DNA from: Pseudonocardia lacus
Lineage (GTDB): Bacteria; Actinomycetota; Actinomycetes; Mycobacteriales; Pseudonocardiaceae
DNA length: 64,000 nucleotides
Direction: 5' to 3'
Assembly (NCBI RefSeq): GCF_018531445.1
Contig: NZ_JAHDTH010000020.1
Span: 1-64,000 of the forward strand
This document shows, one piece after another, positions 42,333 to 51,757 of the stretch (its first letter is position 1; the number at the start of each line of letters is the position of its first letter). The notes beneath the pieces were generated by a model. It worked only from the letters and a program-made list of their open reading frames with translations. It did no database searches and was not told the origin of the DNA. The translations under genes and the position numbers were made by a program.

Positions 42333-42387
42333 CGTCAGGCGTCGGGGGTGGGAACGGTCGGGGTCGTGGAGTTCAGGAGGATCTGTG

Positions 42388-42936
42388 GTGCGTCTGGTTC
42401 TGGTCGGTCCGCCGGGGGCGGGTAAGGGTACGCAGGCTGCTCGGCTCGCCGAGGAGCTCGACGTCCCGCACATCTCGACGGGCGACCTGTTCCGGGCGAA
42501 CCTGCAGCAGCGCACGCCCCTCGGCGTCGAGGCCAAGCGCTACATGGACGCCGGCGACCTGGTGCCCGACTCGGTCACCGTCGAGATGGTGCGCGACCGG
42601 CTCACCGCCGACGACGCCACCAAGGGCTTCATCCTCGACGGCTTCCCGCGCACGGTGAGCCAGGCCGAGGCGCTGGCCGACATGCTCACCGACCGCGGCG
42701 AGGCGCTCGACTCGGTCGTCGAGTTCCGGGTCCCGGAGGAGGAGCTGGTCACGCGCCTGCTCGGCCGCGGCCGCTCCGACGACACCGAGGCGGTCATCCG
42801 CAACCGCCAGCAGGTCTACCGCGACGAGACCAGCCCGCTGCTGGAGTTCTACGCCGACCGGCTGGTCAGCGTCGACGCCGTCGGCTCCGTCGACGAGATC
42901 ACCGCCCGCGTGCTGGCGGCCCTGCGGTCCAGCTGA
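42388..42936 (+). CDS. adk: Adenylate kinase
   Basis: 182 residues from GTG 42388 (GTG 42385 also possible), 7 nt after GGAGG. P-loop [12 protein letters not shown] at 7-18, LID-side motif [17 protein letters not shown], and RNRQQVY. The zinc-type long LID is absent; this is the short form common in actinobacteria. It interconverts ATP, AMP and ADP. Usual place between secY and map. Confidence 0.97.
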   Translation: MRLVLVGPPGAGKGTQAARLAEELDVPHISTGDLFRANLQQRTPLGVEAKRYMDAGDLVPDSVTVEMVRDRLTADDATKGFILDGFPRTVSQAEALADMLTDRGEALDSVVEFRVPEEELVTRLLGRGRSDDTEAVIRNRQQVYRDETSPLLEFYADRLVSVDAVGSVDEITARVLAALRSS

Positions 42937-42946
42937 GGGACGAGTG

Positions 42947-43771
42947 ATGGGACGCGGCGGGGTGCGCACCATGCTGGCCAAGTGGCGGGGGCGCGACATC
43001 GAGCTCAAGACGCCCGGCGAGCTGGACGCGATGCGCGCGGCCGGCGCCGTGGTCGCCGACGCGCTGGCCGCGGTGACGGCCGCGACGCGGGCCGGGGTCA
43101 GCACGAAGGAGCTCGACGCCGTCGCGGAGGAGGTCATCCGCGCGGCCGGCGCGGTGCCGTCGTTCCTGGGCTACCACGGCTTCCCGGCCACCATCTGCGC
43201 ATCGGTCAACGAGCAGATCGTGCACGGCATCCCGTCGGCGACGGCCGTCCTGTCGGACGGCGACCTCATCTCGGTCGACTGCGGGGCCATCCTGGAGGGC
43301 TGGCACGGCGACGCCGCGGTGACGCTCCCCGTCGGCGAGGTGTCGGCGGCCGACCTGGCGCTCTCGGCGGCCTGCGAGGCGGCCCTGCACGCGGGCATCG
43401 CCGCGATCGGGCCGGACGTGCGCCTGTCGGACATCTCGCACGCCGTGCAGCGCTCGTGCGAGGAGTCGGCGCGCCGCGACGGGGCCGACTACGGGATCGT
43501 TGCCGAGTACGGCGGGCACGGCATCGGCACGTCGATGCACATGGACCCGTTCCTGCCGAACTACGGCGAGCCGGGCCAGGGCCCGCGGCTGCGCCCGGGC
43601 ATGGCCCTCGCGGTCGAGCCGATGCTCACCGCGGGCGACCCGGAGACCCGCGAGCTGGACGACGGCTGGACGGTCGTCACCGCCGACGGCGCGCGGGCGG
43701 TGCACTGGGAGCACTCGGTGGCGGTCACCGAGGACGGCCCGCGCATCCTCACGCTCCCCGCCGGTTCCTAG
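42947..43771 (+). CDS. map: Methionine aminopeptidase, type I
   Basis: 274 residues from ATG 42947 (ATG 42971 is an alternative). Metal and catalytic residues are present in [22 protein letters not shown] (His), LISVDCGAI and [12 protein letters not shown] (Asp pair), [15 protein letters not shown] (His), [10 protein letters not shown] (Glu) and the C-terminal WEHSVAVT (Glu). It removes initiator Met from nascent proteins. Confidence 0.97.
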   Translation: MGRGGVRTMLAKWRGRDIELKTPGELDAMRAAGAVVADALAAVTAATRAGVSTKELDAVAEEVIRAAGAVPSFLGYHGFPATICASVNEQIVHGIPSATAVLSDGDLISVDCGAILEGWHGDAAVTLPVGEVSAADLALSAACEAALHAGIAAIGPDVRLSDISHAVQRSCEESARRDGADYGIVAEYGGHGIGTSMHMDPFLPNYGEPGQGPRLRPGMALAVEPMLTAGDPETRELDDGWTVVTADGARAVHWEHSVAVTEDGPRILTLPAGS

Positions 43772-43789
43772 CGCTCTCGGCGCCCACTC

Positions 43790-43910
43790 GACGATCGTCG
43801 TCGCAGCGCGCTGGTGCTGTGACCATGTGTCCGAGTGGTCGTCGCAGCGCCGGGTGTGTCCTCGCAGCCCGCCGGCGCGGCGAGCTCGACGCTGGTGCTG
43901 CGAGACGTGC
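43790..43910. repeat. TCGCAG-family intergenic repeat between map and pntAA
   Basis: Contains GTCGTCGCAGCGC, GTCGTCGCAGCGCCGGGTG and CCTCGCAGCCCGCCGGCG in one orientation and GCTGGTGCTGCGAGAC in the other, related to the arrays at 2978 and 63.5 kb. The whole gap 43772-44058 shows no gene. Confidence 0.65.
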
Positions 43911-44058
43911 AGACCTCCGGGATCAAGCGCTCCACGCTGTGTCCGGGCGAGTGCGCTGCGTCGGACGCCGACTCTGAATCGGTTCCGACGTGCGGCGGCC
44001 CCCCGGACCGGTCACAAGAACGGCGTGCCCGCGCGTCCGCTGCTCTATCTTCCCCAAC

Positions 44059-45174
44059 ATGAGTTCCGAAGGCGCGGCTCGACCGCCCGCTGTCCTGGGG
44101 GTTCCCCGTGAGACGGGGAACCAGGAGCGGCGGGTGGCCCTGGTTCCCAAGATCGTCGAGAGGCTGCGGACGAAGGGGGTCGAGGTCGTCGTCGAGTCCG
44201 GCGCCGGGCTCGGCGCGCTGATCCCCGACGAGCTCTACACCGCGGCCGGCGCGACGATCGGCGACCCGTGGTCCGCCGACGTCGTGGCGAAGGTGAACCC
44301 ACCGACCGCCGACGAGATCGGCAAGCTGCGGCGGGGTTCGACGCTGATCGGGTTCCTGGCCCCGCGGACCTCCCCGCAGACCATCGAGGCGCTGCGCGCG
44401 GCCGGCGTGCGGGCGTTCGCGATGGAGGCGATCCCGCGGATCTCCCGGGCCCAGTCGATGGACGCGCTGTCCTCGCAGGCCAACGTGGCCGGCTACAAGG
44501 CCGTCCTGCTCGCCGCCGAGAAGTCCACCCGGTTCTTCCCGATGCTCACCACCGCCGCCGGCACCGTGAAACCGGCCAGCGCGCTCGTGCTCGGCGTCGG
44601 GGTGGCCGGGCTGCAGGCGCTGGCCACGGCCAAGCGGCTGGGCGCCCGCACCACCGGCTACGACGTGCGCCCCGAGGTCGCCGACCAGGTCCGCTCCCTC
44701 GGCGCGCAGTGGCTCGATCTGGGCATCGACGCCGCAGGCGAGGGCGGCTACGCCCGCGAGCTCACCGACGACGAGCAGGCCCAGCAGCAGAAGCGGCTGG
44801 AGGAAGCGATCACCGGCTTCGACGTGGTCATCACGACCGCGCTGGTGCCCGGCCGCAAGGCGCCGACGCTGGTCACCGCGACCGCCGTCGAGGGCATGCG
44901 CCCGGGCAGCGTCGTCGTCGACCTGGCCGGCGAGGCCGGCGGCAACTGCGAGCTCACCGAGCCCGGCGAGGTCGTCGTGAAGCACGACGTCACCATCGCC
45001 TCGCCGCTCAACCTGCCGGCGACCATGCCCGAGCACGCCTCGGAGCTGTACGCGCGCAACGTGTCCGCGCTGCTGGAGCTGATGCTCGACAAGTCCGGCG
45101 CGCTCGCGCCGGACTGGGACGACGAGGTCCTCGCGAAGTCCTGCGTGACCCGGTCGGAAGGGGAGGGGGCCTGA
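44059..45174 (+). CDS. pntAA: NAD(P) transhydrogenase subunit alpha part 1
   Basis: 371 residues from ATG 44059. The N-terminal VPRETGNQERRVALVPKIVERL and the NAD-binding GVGVAGLQALATAKRLGA region mark domain I of proton-translocating transhydrogenase. It binds NADH and passes hydride to NADP on PntB. No clear ribosome binding site; one-base overlap with pntAB (TGATG). Confidence 0.96.
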   Translation: MSSEGAARPPAVLGVPRETGNQERRVALVPKIVERLRTKGVEVVVESGAGLGALIPDELYTAAGATIGDPWSADVVAKVNPPTADEIGKLRRGSTLIGFLAPRTSPQTIEALRAAGVRAFAMEAIPRISRAQSMDALSSQANVAGYKAVLLAAEKSTRFFPMLTTAAGTVKPASALVLGVGVAGLQALATAKRLGARTTGYDVRPEVADQVRSLGAQWLDLGIDAAGEGGYARELTDDEQAQQQKRLEEAITGFDVVITTALVPGRKAPTLVTATAVEGMRPGSVVVDLAGEAGGNCELTEPGEVVVKHDVTIASPLNLPATMPEHASELYARNVSALLELMLDKSGALAPDWDDEVLAKSCVTRSEGEGA

Positions 45175-45497
45175 TGGAGAGCGGTCTGCTGGCGAACATC
45201 GCGATCCTGGTGCTGGCCGGGTTCGTCGGGTTCGCGGTCATCTCGAAGGTGCCCAACACGCTGCACACGCCACTGATGTCGGGCACCAACGCGATCCACG
45301 GGATCGTGCTGCTCGGCGGGCTGATCGTGCTCGGCCACCTGGAGGACCCGTCGGTGGTCGACGCCATCATCCTGGTCGTGGCCATCGCCTTCGGCATGAT
45401 CAACGTGATCGGCGGGTTCCTGGTGACCGACCGGATGCTCGGGATGTTCAAGCCGCGCCCGGAGCCGGTCGAGCGCGACACCGACGGGCGGGGCTGA
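45174..45497 (+). CDS. pntAB: NAD(P) transhydrogenase subunit alpha part 2 (membrane)
   Basis: 107 residues with three membrane helices (LLANIAILVLAGFVGFAVI; GIVLLGGLIVLG; AIILVVAIAFGMINVIGGFLV). It forms part of the proton channel. The three-gene split (AA, AB, B) is usual in actinobacteria. Confidence 0.96.
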   Translation: MESGLLANIAILVLAGFVGFAVISKVPNTLHTPLMSGTNAIHGIVLLGGLIVLGHLEDPSVVDAIILVVAIAFGMINVIGGFLVTDRMLGMFKPRPEPVERDTDGRG

Positions 45498-45501
45498 GCC
45501 G

Positions 45502-46899
45502 GTGGACGTCGCCGCGTTGGACGTCATCGTCCCGATCCTCTACATCATCTCCTTCGGCCTGTTCATCTACGGCCTGATGGGCCTGACCGGTCCCAAGACC
45601 GCGGTGCGCGGCAACTGGATCGCCGCCGTCGGCATGACGATCGCCGTCGTCGCGACGCTGCTGCAGGTCCGGCACAACTGGCTGCTGATCATCGTCGGGC
45701 TCGTCGTCGGCGCCGCGCTCGGGATCCCGTCGGCCCGCCAGGTCAAGATGACCGCGATGCCGCAGATGGTGGCGCTGTTCAACGGCGTCGGCGGCGGCGC
45801 GGTCGCGCTGATCGCCTGGTCGGAGTTCCGCACCAGCGACGGCTTCGCCACCGAGGCCGGCTACGTCGTCGTGGCGTCGATGTTCGCCGCGATCGTCGGC
45901 TCGATCTCGTTCTGGGGCTCGCTGATCGCGTTCGGCAAGCTGCAGGAGATCCTGCCCGGGCGCCCCATCGGGCTGGGCGCGGCCCAGCAGTTCGTCAACG
46001 GCCTGCTGCTGCTCGCCGCGATCGCCTGCGCGGTCGTGGCCGGCCTCGGCGGCGCCCCGGAGATCTGGATCGTGGCGCTGCTCGTGCTGGCCGCCGTGCT
46101 GGGCGTGCTGGTCGTGCTGCCGATCGGCGGCGCCGACATGCCGGTCGTCATCTCGCTGCTCAACGCCATGACGGGCCTGTCGGCCGCGGCCGCCGGCCTG
46201 GCGCTGGACAACACCGCGATGATCGTCGCCGGCATGATCGTCGGCGCGTCCGGCTCGATCCTGACCAACCTCATGGCCAAGGCCATGAACCGCTCGATCC
46301 CGGCCATCGTGGCCGGCGGCTTCGGCGGCACGACCACGCTCCCCGGCGCCGACGACGGCGTCGACCGCACGGTCACCTCCACCTCGGCCGCCGACGCCGC
46401 CGTGCAGATGGCCTACGCGTCCCAGGTGATCGTGGTGCCCGGCTACGGCATGGCCGTCGCCCAGGCCCAGCACGCCGTCAAGGACATGGCGAAGCTGCTG
46501 GAGAGCAAGGGCGTCGAGGTCAAGTACGCGATCCACCCCGTGGCCGGGCGCATGCCGGGGCACATGAACGTCCTGCTGGCCGAGGCCGACGTCTCCTACG
46601 ACGCGCTCAAGGAGATGGACGAGATCAACGACGAGTTCGCCCGCACCGACGTCACCCTGGTGATCGGCGCGAACGACGTCACCAACCCCGCCGCCCGCAC
46701 CGACCCCAGCTCGCCCATCCACGGCATGCCGATCCTCAACGTCGACGAGAGCCGCTCGGTGATCGTGCTCAAGCGCTCGATGAGCAGCGGGTTCGCCGGC
46801 ATCGACAACCCCCTCTTCTACGCCGAGAACACCTCGATGCTCTTCGGCGACGCGAAGAAGTCGGTCACCGAGGTGACCGAAGAACTCAAAGCCCTCTGA
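45502..46899 (+). CDS. pntB: NAD(P) transhydrogenase subunit beta
   Basis: 465 residues from GTG 45502. About eight membrane helices are followed by the NADP-binding domain III (VIVVPGYGMAVAQAQHAVKD, VKYAIHPVAGRMPGHMNVLL, VIGANDVTNPAAR, VLKRSMSSGFAGIDNPLFY). Uses the proton gradient to make NADPH from NADH. A long palindrome follows 7 bp later. Confidence 0.97.
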   Translation: MDVAALDVIVPILYIISFGLFIYGLMGLTGPKTAVRGNWIAAVGMTIAVVATLLQVRHNWLLIIVGLVVGAALGIPSARQVKMTAMPQMVALFNGVGGGAVALIAWSEFRTSDGFATEAGYVVVASMFAAIVGSISFWGSLIAFGKLQEILPGRPIGLGAAQQFVNGLLLLAAIACAVVAGLGGAPEIWIVALLVLAAVLGVLVVLPIGGADMPVVISLLNAMTGLSAAAAGLALDNTAMIVAGMIVGASGSILTNLMAKAMNRSIPAIVAGGFGGTTTLPGADDGVDRTVTSTSAADAAVQMAYASQVIVVPGYGMAVAQAQHAVKDMAKLLESKGVEVKYAIHPVAGRMPGHMNVLLAEADVSYDALKEMDEINDEFARTDVTLVIGANDVTNPAARTDPSSPIHGMPILNVDESRSVIVLKRSMSSGFAGIDNPLFYAENTSMLFGDAKKSVTEVTEELKAL

Positions 46900-46906
46900 C
46901 CCCCTC

Positions 46907-46971
46907 CCGTCGAGAACGAAGTTGTCGTGATTCACAAGCCCTGTCGATCACCACAACTTCGTTCTCGACGG
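46907..46971. repeat. Long palindrome, family CCGTCGAGAACGA, copy 1
   Basis: 25-bp arms (46907-46931 and 46947-46971) with one mismatch flank a 15-nt loop. The left arm begins CCGTCGAGAACGAAGTTGT. A near-identical element lies at 47710-47774. It can act as the pntB terminator. Confidence 0.9.
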
Positions 46972-46975
46972 TCTG

Positions 46976-47705
46976 GTGGGGACGGCGTTCGGCGACACCG
47001 GGGCCCGGGTGCACGCCGGCCGGCAGGCCCTGGCCGGCTGCTACTCCGCCCCGGAGGCCCCGGCTTCGGCCCTGGAAGCGGCGGGGGCCGGCATGGTCGG
47101 AGTCGAGCTCGACCCCGATCCGCGGTTCGCCGACGCCCGGACGCTGACCGTCGGGCAGGCGGCCGGGGTCGGGGCTGCGCTGGGGCGGGCGACCCTGGTC
47201 GCGGCCCTCGACGTGGCCGGCGACCCGGCACGGGTCGTGCAGACGATCGCGGCGGTCGGGGCAGCGCTGGTCCAGCCCATCGGGGGCGCGCTTCCCGCGC
47301 CCGTGCTGCGGACCGCGCTCGACGACGCCGGCATCGGCGTCGTGCACGCCGGCATCGAGATCGCCACGACGACGACCCGTCGTGGGTGTTCAGCCGGTAC
47401 GGCGAGGGCGGGGCGTTCTTCCAGTGGATGTGCTGACCGAGTACCGCGATGCCTGGGCGTTCCTGCGGGACCGGGCGCCCGAGTACGACGAGGAGTTCCA
47501 GATCGCCGACCTCGTCGAGCTGGGCCGGCAGCGCCCGCTCGTGGTGGGGCTGGACTTCAGGCCCGACAACGTCAGCGGGATCGTCGCCGCCCTTCCGGGG
47601 GTGCGCGGTATCGCGCTCACCCTCGCCGACGGCGTACGCCGCGAGGACGTGCACGTCCACTCCTACGCCGAGGCCCTGCGCGTCGTGCGCGCCGTCGGCC
47701 GGTAG
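46976..47705 (+). pseudogene. Frameshifted gene, possible TIM-barrel protein
   Basis: A coherent protein can be read only by changing frame twice: frame A from GTG 46976 to about 47370 (ending GIGVVHAGIEIA), frame B for SWVFSRYGEGGAFFQ (about 47378-47424), and frame C from about 47424 to 47705 (LTEYRDAWAFLRDRAPEYDE to the end). Each change fits loss of one base, first in an ACG/GAC repeat and then near CAGTGG. Alternating hydrophobic strands and LDVAGDPARVV or VGLDFRPDNVSGIV segments suggest a TIM-barrel similar to phosphoribosylanthranilate isomerase, but this is weak. The alternative is two short overlapping genes, the second from GTG 47424. The gene lies exactly between two palindromes. 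Confidence 0.55.
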
Positions 47706-47709
47706 GCGC

Positions 47710-47774
47710 CCGTCGAGAACGACGTTGTCGTGATCAACAGGGCCAAACGATCACGACAACGTCGTTCTCGACGG
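47710..47774. repeat. Long palindrome, family CCGTCGAGAACGA, copy 2
   Basis: 26-bp perfect arms (47710-47735 and 47749-47774) around a 13-nt loop. Differs from copy 1 mainly at one arm position (GACGTTGT versus GAAGTTGT) and in the loop. It ends 7 bp before the 3' end of ybdD on the other strand. Confidence 0.92.
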
Positions 47775-47780
47775 GGCGGG

Positions 47781-47975
47781 TCAGCAGCAGCGGGACTGGG
47801 GGTGCTCCTGGGCCCGGTCCATCCGCCGCTTCTCGAACTCGCGCCGGGTGATCGGCGGGGCGTCGGGGTGCTCGCGCGCGTGGCGGGCGAGGTAGCGGTC
47901 GTAGTCCGCCTCCCCGCTCACCTCGCGCAGGTACCAGAGCACTCCGGCCCCGGCCCGCCGCAGCGCCGCGATCAT
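47781..47975 (-). CDS. YbdD/YjiX family protein (DUF466)
   Basis: 64 residues: LWYLREVSGEADYDRYLARH, then PPITRREFEKRRMDRA and a C-terminal Cys pair. It matches the small YbdD/YjiX family that accompanies CstA-type transporters and is needed for pyruvate uptake by BtsT in E. coli. Its ATG overlaps the cstA stop by 4 nt-type overlap (ATGA), so the two are co-translated. Presumed accessory subunit. Confidence 0.92.
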   Translation of the reverse strand: MIAALRRAGAGVLWYLREVSGEADYDRYLARHAREHPDAPPITRREFEKRRMDRAQEHPQSRCC

Positions 47976-50164
47976 TCGCGGCTCCCGGCCGCGGCCATGG
48001 CCCGCTTCTCCGCCGGGGTGGCGATGAGCCCGGCCGGGGCCACGATCCTCGACTCGACGGCGGGTGCCTCGCTGCTGCCCAGCGGTTCGTCCGAGGTCAG
48101 GGCGCGGTACCAGACGAACATCGCGTTCACCACCACGATGATCACCAGCAGCGCGAACACGATGGACAGCACGCCGTCGACCGTCGAGTTCACCACCACC
48201 GTGCCCATCTGGTCGATGTCCTTGGCCGGGGCGAGCACCTCGCCCCGCTCCAGGGCCGCGGAGTAGCGGGCCCGCTGGGCGAAGAAGCCGAGGGTCGGGT
48301 CGGACGAGAACACCTTCTGCCAGCTCGCGGTCAGGGTCACCGCGACGTCCCAGGCCAGCGGGACGGCCGTCACCCAGGCGTAGCGCGCCCGCCCCGTCTT
48401 GATCAGCAGCGTGGTGCAGACGGTCAGCGCGATCGCCGCGAGCAGCTGGTTCGCGATGCCGAACAGCGGGAACAGCTGGTTGATGCCGCCCAGCGGGTCG
48501 TTGACGCCGGCCCACAGGAAGTAGCCCCACGCCCCGACGACGACGGCGCTGGTGATCCACAGGCCGGGCTTCCAGTTCACGTCCCGGAAGGGCTTGTGCA
48601 CGTTGCCCAGGGTGTCCTGCAGCATGTAGCGCCCGACCCGGGTGCCCGCGTCCACCGTGGTCAGGATGAACAGGGCCTCGAACATGATCGCGAAGTGGTA
48701 CCAGAACGCCTTGAGCGCGGCCCCACCGAAGACGCCGGCGAAGATCTCCGACATGCCGACGGCCAGCGTCGGGGCGCCGCCGGTGCGGGCGACGAGCGTG
48801 CTCTCCTGCACGGCGGCGGCCGCGGCCGTCAGCGCCTCCGGCGTGATGGTGAACCCGAAGTTGGCCACCGCCGCGGAGGCCGTCTCCACCGTCGGGCCGA
48901 GCACCCCGGCCGGGGCGTTCATGGCGAAGTACAGGCCGGGGTCGAGCACCGAGGCCGCGATCAGCGCCATCACGGCGACGAACGACTCGGTGAGCATCGC
49001 CCCGTAGCCCACCATGCGGACCTGGGACTCCTTCTGGATCAGCTTCGGGGTGGTGCCCGAGGCGATCAGCGCGTGGAAGCCGGACAGCGCACCGCAGGCG
49101 ATCGTGATGAACACGAACGGGAACAGCGCGCCGGCGAACACCGGGCCCTTGCCGCTGGAGGCGAACTCGGTCAGCGCCGGGGTCTTCATCATCGGTGCGG
49201 ACAGGATCACGCCCAGCGCCAGCAGCACGATCGTGCCGACCTTCATGAACGTCGACAGGTAGTCGCGCGGGGCCAGCAGCATCCACACCGGCAGCACCGA
49301 GGCCGCGAACCCGTAGATGACCAGGGCGATGACCAGCGCCTGCGGCGACAGGGTGAACGCCGGGGCCCAGGACGACTCCTGCACCCAGCCGCCCGCCACG
49401 ATGGCCAGCAGCAGCAGCGCGACGCCGATGAGGCTGGTCTCCATGACCCGGCCGGGTCTGATCATCCGCAGGTAGAAGCCCATGAAGATGGCGATGGGGA
49501 TGGTCATCGCGATGGAGAACGTGCCCCACGGCGACTTGGCCAGCGCGTTCACCACGACCAGCGCGAGCACCGCCAGCAGGATGATCATGATGGTGAACAC
49601 GCCGATGAGGGCGGCCACCCCGCCCACCGGGCCGATCTCGTCGCGGGCCATCTGGCCGAGGCTGCGCCCGTCGCGGCGCATCGAGAAGAACAGGACCACC
49701 ATGTCCTGCACGGCGCCGGCGAAGATGACCCCGACGATGATCCAGATCGTGCCGGGCAGGTAGCCCATCTGGGCGGCCAGTACCGGCCCGACCAGTGGGC
49801 CCGCTCCGGCGATGGCCGCGAAGTGGTGGCCGAACAGCACCCGGCGGTCCATCGGCTGGAAGTCGGTGCCGTTGTCGAGCCGCTCCGCCGGGGTGGCGCG
49901 GGTGTCGTCGACCTCCAGCACCTTCTTCGCGATGAACCGCGCGTAGAACCGGTAGGCGATGGCGTACGAGCCGAGGGCCGCGACGACCAGCCAGATCGCC
50001 GAGATGCTCTCGCCGCGCGACAGCGCGATGACGCCCCACGCCACCGCGCCGACGACCGCGACGGCGCCCCAGACGAGCGCGGAGCGCACGGTGAAGCGGG
50101 AGCCGCGGTCCGGTGTCGGGCTGCTCGGCGGGCTGTCCGGGGCCTCGGGGGTCTCGGTGCTCAT
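47972..50164 (-). CDS. cstA: Carbon starvation protein CstA family transporter (pyruvate/peptide)
   Basis: 730 residues from ATG 50164, which follows GGGGAGC; the long upstream open frame is non-coding. After a hydrophilic start (STETPEAPDSPPS) there are about 16-18 membrane helices. Signatures: FGHHFAAIAGAGPLVGPVLAAQMGYLPG, GFHALIASGTTPKLIQKES and LFPLFGIANQLLAAIAL. In E. coli CstA/BtsT import pyruvate or peptides under carbon limitation. It is followed by its partner ybdD. Confidence 0.94.
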   Translation of the reverse strand: MSTETPEAPDSPPSSPTPDRGSRFTVRSALVWGAVAVVGAVAWGVIALSRGESISAIWLVVAALGSYAIAYRFYARFIAKKVLEVDDTRATPAERLDNGTDFQPMDRRVLFGHHFAAIAGAGPLVGPVLAAQMGYLPGTIWIIVGVIFAGAVQDMVVLFFSMRRDGRSLGQMARDEIGPVGGVAALIGVFTIMIILLAVLALVVVNALAKSPWGTFSIAMTIPIAIFMGFYLRMIRPGRVMETSLIGVALLLLAIVAGGWVQESSWAPAFTLSPQALVIALVIYGFAASVLPVWMLLAPRDYLSTFMKVGTIVLLALGVILSAPMMKTPALTEFASSGKGPVFAGALFPFVFITIACGALSGFHALIASGTTPKLIQKESQVRMVGYGAMLTESFVAVMALIAASVLDPGLYFAMNAPAGVLGPTVETASAAVANFGFTITPEALTAAAAAVQESTLVARTGGAPTLAVGMSEIFAGVFGGAALKAFWYHFAIMFEALFILTTVDAGTRVGRYMLQDTLGNVHKPFRDVNWKPGLWITSAVVVGAWGYFLWAGVNDPLGGINQLFPLFGIANQLLAAIALTVCTTLLIKTGRARYAWVTAVPLAWDVAVTLTASWQKVFSSDPTLGFFAQRARYSAALERGEVLAPAKDIDQMGTVVVNSTVDGVLSIVFALLVIIVVVNAMFVWYRALTSDEPLGSSEAPAVESRIVAPAGLIATPAEKRAMAAAGSRE

Positions 50165-50412
50165 GATGGTGCTCCCCGTCCGGTTCCGAGTAACGGTCGG
50201 TCGGCTGGTCTGGTCGACATCGGCTCTCCTCGCTCCCGCCCACGGCGCCTTCGCCGCGGTCCCCGTACCCCGGTCCCCGGTGGTCACCGGGTTCGCACCG
50301 GGGGGTTTACCTGCGTCACGGATCAAGCGCATCCGCTGACCGAGTGCTCTCGGTCCACGCATGGTGCGCAACCGGCGCCGCCGGGTCCAGGGTGTTGCGG
50401 TGGAGCGACCGG

Positions 50413-51690
50413 TCAGGGCGCGGCGGGCGCGTCGAGCGGGTGGGCGATCTCGTCGCGCGGCAGCCGCCAGGCGACCAGGGCGATCACCGCCAGGAACACC
50501 GGGACGACCCCGATGACCAGGAGGACGAGCGGGATGCCCACGACCTCGCCGACCGGCCCGGCGATCGCCATCGACACCGGCATGAAGGCCAGCGAGACGA
50601 AGAAGTCGAGGCTGGAGACCCGCCCGAGCAGGCGGGTCGGTACCCGCCGCTGCAGCAGGGTGCCCCAGATGACCGTGGCCGCGGCGTCGGTGATCCCGAC
50701 GACGGCGCTCGCCGCGACCATCAGCCACAGCTGGTCGGTGGCGCCGATGACGGCCAGCGGCAGCACGCCCGCGCCCCAGCACAGCAGCATGACCGTCAGG
50801 TAGCGCCGGGGCAGGCGCATGGTCGAGACCAGGATCGAGCCGACCGCCCCGCCGATCCCGTAGCCCGCGACGACGACGGCGAACTCGGTCGGCCCGCCAC
50901 CGGCCTGATCGCGCACCGCGAACGGCAGCAGCACCTCGATCGGACCGATGATCAGCAGGACGTAGACGGTGGCGAAGGCGAGGGTGGCGAACAGCCAGCC
51001 GGTGCGCACCAGGTAGGCGAAGCCCTCCGTGAGGTCGCGCAGCGGGGAGGAACCGCCGCCGGGCTCGACCGCCACCGGAGGCATCCGCAGCAGGGCGAGC
51101 ATCGCCAGCAGGTAGCTGCCGGCGGCGACGAGCACGGCGACGGCCGGCAGCAGCGCCCCGACCACGAGGCCGGCCAGGGCGGGGCCGGCCGCCCGCTGCG
51201 CGATCGGGCGCAGCGCCCCCTCCACGCCGTTGGCGGCCAACAGGTCGTCGGCCGGGAGCAGTCGGGGCAGCAGCGCCGAGTACGCGGGGTAGAAGAACGC
51301 GTCGGCGGCCCCGAGGACCAGCGAGATCGCCGCCAGCTGCCACAGCTGCAGCGCGCCGGTCAGCCCGAGCACGGCCACCGCGCCCGCGCCGACGGTCTTG
51401 ACCGCCTCGACGCCGATCATCAGCGCGCGCTTGGGCAGCCGGTCGGCGGCCACCCCGCCGATCAGGACGCTGCTGAGCAGCCCGACGCTGAACGCGGTGG
51501 CCACCGTGGACAGCTCGGTGGGGCCGCCGCCGAGCGCGATGACCTGGTAGACGACCGCGACCATCCACACCCCGCTGCCCAGCAGCGAGAGGGCCATCGA
51601 GGCCACGAGCAGCCGGTACCCCCGGCTGCGGAACGGGCGCAGCGGACGGGGGAGCGCGCGGACCGCGGTCGTGCCGTCGTCGGGCCTCAC
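50413..51690 (-). CDS. MFS transporter (EntS/MFS_3-like)
   Basis: 425 residues from GTG 51690 with twelve predicted helices. The cytoplasmic loop between helices 2 and 3 has GGVAADRLPKRALM, the MFS A-motif, and later DAFFYPAYSALLPRLLP and RRVPTRLLGRVSSLDFF are typical of the MFS_3 group of exporters. Substrate unknown; drug or siderophore export is common in this group. It lies 67 bp from the LLM gene on the same strand and 248 bp upstream of cstA. That gap shows no gene. Confidence 0.92.
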   Translation of the reverse strand: MRPDDGTTAVRALPRPLRPFRSRGYRLLVASMALSLLGSGVWMVAVVYQVIALGGGPTELSTVATAFSVGLLSSVLIGGVAADRLPKRALMIGVEAVKTVGAGAVAVLGLTGALQLWQLAAISLVLGAADAFFYPAYSALLPRLLPADDLLAANGVEGALRPIAQRAAGPALAGLVVGALLPAVAVLVAAGSYLLAMLALLRMPPVAVEPGGGSSPLRDLTEGFAYLVRTGWLFATLAFATVYVLLIIGPIEVLLPFAVRDQAGGGPTEFAVVVAGYGIGGAVGSILVSTMRLPRRYLTVMLLCWGAGVLPLAVIGATDQLWLMVAASAVVGITDAAATVIWGTLLQRRVPTRLLGRVSSLDFFVSLAFMPVSMAIAGPVGEVVGIPLVLLVIGVVPVFLAVIALVAWRLPRDEIAHPLDAPAAP

Positions 51691-51757
51691 CGCCGGACGG
51701 TAACCCGCGCGGGCGCGGTGGCGCGTCGGGTTTAGCCGGTCCCGGCGGACCGCCGGC

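Noticed and set aside
47972-51568. 1198-codon CstA variant starting near 51.57 kb
   Set aside because: The added 468 N-terminal codons cover the MFS gene in another frame; ATG 50164 has a ribosome binding site and fits the CstA length.
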